Shown: positions 62,122 through 64,000 of the stretch, piece by piece
Position numbering within the stretch: position 1 is the first letter of the stretch
Layout of the letters: each line of letters opens with the position of its first letter
DNA from: Acetobacter orleanensis
GTDB taxonomy: Bacteria > Pseudomonadota > Alphaproteobacteria > Acetobacterales > Acetobacteraceae
DNA length: 64,000 nt
Direction of reading: 5' to 3'
Assembly: GCF_001581005.1 (NCBI RefSeq)
Contig: NZ_LHZV01000067.1
Location: forward strand, 296,674-360,673
The notes under the pieces: generated by a model
Database searches by the model: none
Seen by the model: the letters and a program-made list of their open reading frames with translations, nothing else
What the model was told of the DNA's origin: nothing
Made by a program: the position numbers and the translations under genes

Positions 62122-63204
62122 ATGACGTCTTCTTCCAGTTCTCCCACCTCCCGCCTCACCTATCGTGACTCCGGCGTGGATATTGAAGCCGGAGAAGCTT
62201 TGATTGACGCCATCAAACCCGCCGCCAAAGCCACCGACCGCCCCGGCACCATGGGCGGACTTGGCGGATTCGGCGCATTGTTTGACCTCAAGGCCGCAGG
62301 CTTTCAGGACCCGGTTCTGGTCTCCTGCACAGATGGCGTCGGCACCAAACTGACTCTTGCTATTGAAACCGGGCTGCATGAAACGGTGGGGATCGACCTT
62401 GTCGCCATGTGCGTGAATGACCTGATTGTGCAGGGCGCGGAGCCGCTCTTCTTCTTGGATTATTTTGCAACGGGCCGCCTGTCTGTTGAAAGTGCTGCCA
62501 AGGTTGTGCGTGGCATTGCGCAGGGCTGTGAGCAGTCCGGCTGTGCGCTGGTTGGCGGCGAGACCGCCGAAATGCCCGGCATGTATGCCGATGGGCATTA
62601 TGATCTGGCAGGCTTTTCCGTAGGTGCCGCAGAACGCTCCGCCCTGCTCCCGGCTGGCATTGCAGAGGGTGATGCGCTGATCGCCCTACCCTCCAGCGGT
62701 GTACATTCTAACGGCTATTCCCTGGTGCGCCGCATTGTGGCCGATGCCCATCTGGCGTGGACGGACCCGGCAGCCTTCGCTCCGGGCAAAAATCTGGGGG
62801 AAGCCCTGCTGACCCCGACCAAACTTTACGTCCGCGCCGTGTTGGACCTGCACCGCGCAGGCCTGCTGCACGCGGCTGCACACATTACCGGCGGTGGTCT
62901 GCCGGGCAACCTGCCGCGCATCCTGCCCGAAGGGCTGGACGCCGTGATTGACGCCGCATGGCCGGTGCCCCCCGTGTTCAACTGGCTGGCCCGCACGGGT
63001 GATGTCGCCAATGAGGAAATGCTGCGCGTCTTTAACTGTGGCGTTGGCATGGTGCTGATCACCCCGAAACCGGATGAGGTTCTGGCCCGCCTGAAAGAGA
63101 TGGGGGAGACCGGCACGCTGATCGGCCATATTACCAAAGCTGCCGATGGCTCTGCTAAAGCTGGTCTGAAGATGGTGGCCGCTCCGGATTTCCACGCAGC
63201 ATGA
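62122..63204 (+). CDS. purM: Phosphoribosylformylglycinamidine cyclo-ligase
   Basis: 360 residues from the ATG at 62122; the frame is open further up but the family N-terminus [18 protein letters not shown] starts here. AIR synthase motifs: [53 protein letters not shown] and [15 protein letters not shown]. It converts FGAM to AIR in purine synthesis, using ATP. Overlaps purN by ATGA. Confidence 0.98.
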   Translation: MTSSSSSPTSRLTYRDSGVDIEAGEALIDAIKPAAKATDRPGTMGGLGGFGALFDLKAAGFQDPVLVSCTDGVGTKLTLAIETGLHETVGIDLVAMCVNDLIVQGAEPLFFLDYFATGRLSVESAAKVVRGIAQGCEQSGCALVGGETAEMPGMYADGHYDLAGFSVGAAERSALLPAGIAEGDALIALPSSGVHSNGYSLVRRIVADAHLAWTDPAAFAPGKNLGEALLTPTKLYVRAVLDLHRAGLLHAAAHITGGGLPGNLPRILPEGLDAVIDAAWPVPPVFNWLARTGDVANEEMLRVFNCGVGMVLITPKPDEVLARLKEMGETGTLIGHITKAADGSAKAGLKMVAAPDFHAA

Positions 63205-63857
63205 GTGAGACGCCGAAAACCCCGGTCGCCATTCTGCTCAGTGGCCGGGGCAGTAACGCCACGGCGCTGATTAAAGCCTGCGCGCAGCCCGATTTCCCGG
63301 CCCGTATCTGCCTTGTGCTGAGCAACAAACCCGATGCGCCGGGGTTGGACATGGCCCGCGCAGCGGGGCTTGAGACGGTCGCGATCGACCACCGTCTGTT
63401 TAAAAAAGACCGTGCAGCGCATGAACATGCGGTGGACGCCGCCCTTCGGAAAGCCGGGGCGGAAGTCGTCTGTCTGGCAGGGTATATGCGGCTGCTGACC
63501 CCCTTCCTGACCACACAGTGGGCGGGGAAAATGCTCAACATTCACCCCAGCCTTCTGCCCATCTTCCCCGGCCTGCACACGCATGAGCGCGCGCTGGAAG
63601 CGGGTGTGCGCATCCATGGTTGCACCGTGCATCTGGTCACGGAAGACATGGATGAAGGCCCCATTCTGGGGCAGGCCGCAGTCCCGGTGCTGCCGGGTGA
63701 TACGGCAGACATGCTCGCCGCCCGCGTGCTGCGGCAGGAACACCGGCTCTACCCGGATGTGCTCAGGCGGTATCTGCACACACGGTACCCGAACAGAATG
63801 GACCTGAGCAGAACCGACTCTCCCACAGCAGCCGACGCCGCCCTGCTGGTGGCCTGA
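63201..63857 (+). CDS. purN: Phosphoribosylglycinamide formyltransferase
   Basis: 218 residues. Motifs: [16 protein letters not shown] at the start, [11 protein letters not shown], the folate/GAR site [12 protein letters not shown] and the catalytic His-Asp region [19 protein letters not shown]. It adds the formyl group of 10-formyltetrahydrofolate to GAR. Translationally coupled to purM. A hairpin with a short T tract follows (63864-63884). Confidence 0.98.
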   Translation: MSETPKTPVAILLSGRGSNATALIKACAQPDFPARICLVLSNKPDAPGLDMARAAGLETVAIDHRLFKKDRAAHEHAVDAALRKAGAEVVCLAGYMRLLTPFLTTQWAGKMLNIHPSLLPIFPGLHTHERALEAGVRIHGCTVHLVTEDMDEGPILGQAAVPVLPGDTADMLAARVLRQEHRLYPDVLRRYLHTRYPNRMDLSRTDSPTAADAALLVA

Positions 63858-63863
63858 TGCTCC

Positions 63864-63884
63864 GGCAGGTCCGGCCTGCCATTT
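63864..63884 (+). terminator. Hairpin after purN
   Basis: Stem GGCAGG/CCTGCC (63864-63869 with 63875-63880) with a five-base loop, followed by ATTTTCC. Likely a partial terminator before the next gene. Confidence 0.55.
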
Positions 63885-63933
63885 TCCTCCGCCTTTATGG
63901 CCTGACCTGATTGCCTGAACAGATAGTGAGCTG

Positions 63934-64000
63934 ATGACAGCAGAACCCCGCCGCCCCCGTAACCCCAAACGCAGCCCCGCACGCCGGAACAACGCCCCCC
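63934..64000 (+). CDS. Start of a further gene, truncated by the window edge
   Basis: An open frame begins at ATG 63934 and runs off the edge with 22 codons, reading MTAEPRRPRNPKRSPARRNN and on, a basic Pro-rich N-terminus. In alphaproteobacteria purMN is often followed by rnd (ribonuclease D), but the visible part is too short and too biased in composition to tell. Start supported only by position and a weak GTGAG upstream. Confidence 0.4.
   Translation, partial: MTAEPRRPRNPKRSPARRNNAP

Noticed and set aside
1..64000. Search by eye for tRNA genes, CRISPR arrays, insertion sequences and prophage genes
   Set aside because: No cloverleaf-like intergenic segment, no regularly spaced repeats, no transposase, integrase or phage structural genes were seen.

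Overview
The window looks like a chromosomal segment of an acetic acid bacterium (Acetobacteraceae, Acetobacter-like). This is an inference from gene content and protein style: a carbohydrate-selective OprB-type porin, a cytochrome c maturation cluster, paired FUSC exporters, a KirBac-type channel, an HdaA-like DnaA homologue and a glnE-bcp pair, in moderately GC-rich DNA with many ATGA gene overlaps and several GTG or TTG starts. I see no tRNA, rRNA, CRISPR array, insertion sequence or prophage.

Left part (1-11.3 kb, all minus strand): the first codons of rplJ behind a structured leader, then rplA and rplK. Upstream of rplK there is no secE-nusG. Instead comes the end of an operon reading rmuC, response regulator, histidine kinase, RND permease, membrane fusion protein, outer-membrane lipoprotein. 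The RND permease is broken by a frameshift at a short GGCT repeat. From 11.4 to 14.6 kb the plus strand carries a DctA-like C4-dicarboxylate carrier, an MHS-family organic acid permease and a small Gly/Pro-rich secreted protein.

Middle (14.6-33 kb): bcp and glnE (minus), a large AsmA/DUF3971-like envelope protein (plus), then three consecutive secreted proteins of unknown role behind aat (minus). Two of the three appear to be paralogues with a DUF4412-like look. Next come a 2-hydroxyacid dehydrogenase, a small membrane protein, EcsC, a lipoprotein, a sulfotransferase, a small secreted protein, a PLP threonine/serine dehydratase, a DUF442 protein, and an EVE-YciI pair.

The block 32.3-37.7 kb is ccmC-D-E-F-G-H-I without ccmA or ccmB. 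It is followed by an OprB-type porin, a second dicarboxylate/glutamate-type symporter, an outer-membrane transporter-like barrel, a small membrane protein, a YidB-like protein and two tandem FUSC exporters. A hairpin covers the ribosome binding site of the second FUSC gene.

The most unusual region is 48.9-54.8 kb. Five tightly overlapping minus-strand genes encode a dCache-GAF membrane sensor with a degenerate class III cyclase domain, an MlaE-type permease, an MlaF-position ABC protein with every catalytic motif altered, an MCE (MlaD-like) protein and a lipoprotein. It reads as an MCE lipid-transport system whose ATPase and cyclase modules have both become pseudo-enzymes. Upstream lies ppk-ppx (polyphosphate metabolism) and downstream a KirBac-type channel, all on the same strand. 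The right end has an S46 dipeptidyl-peptidase, an HdaA-like protein, purM-purN, and the first codons of a further gene.
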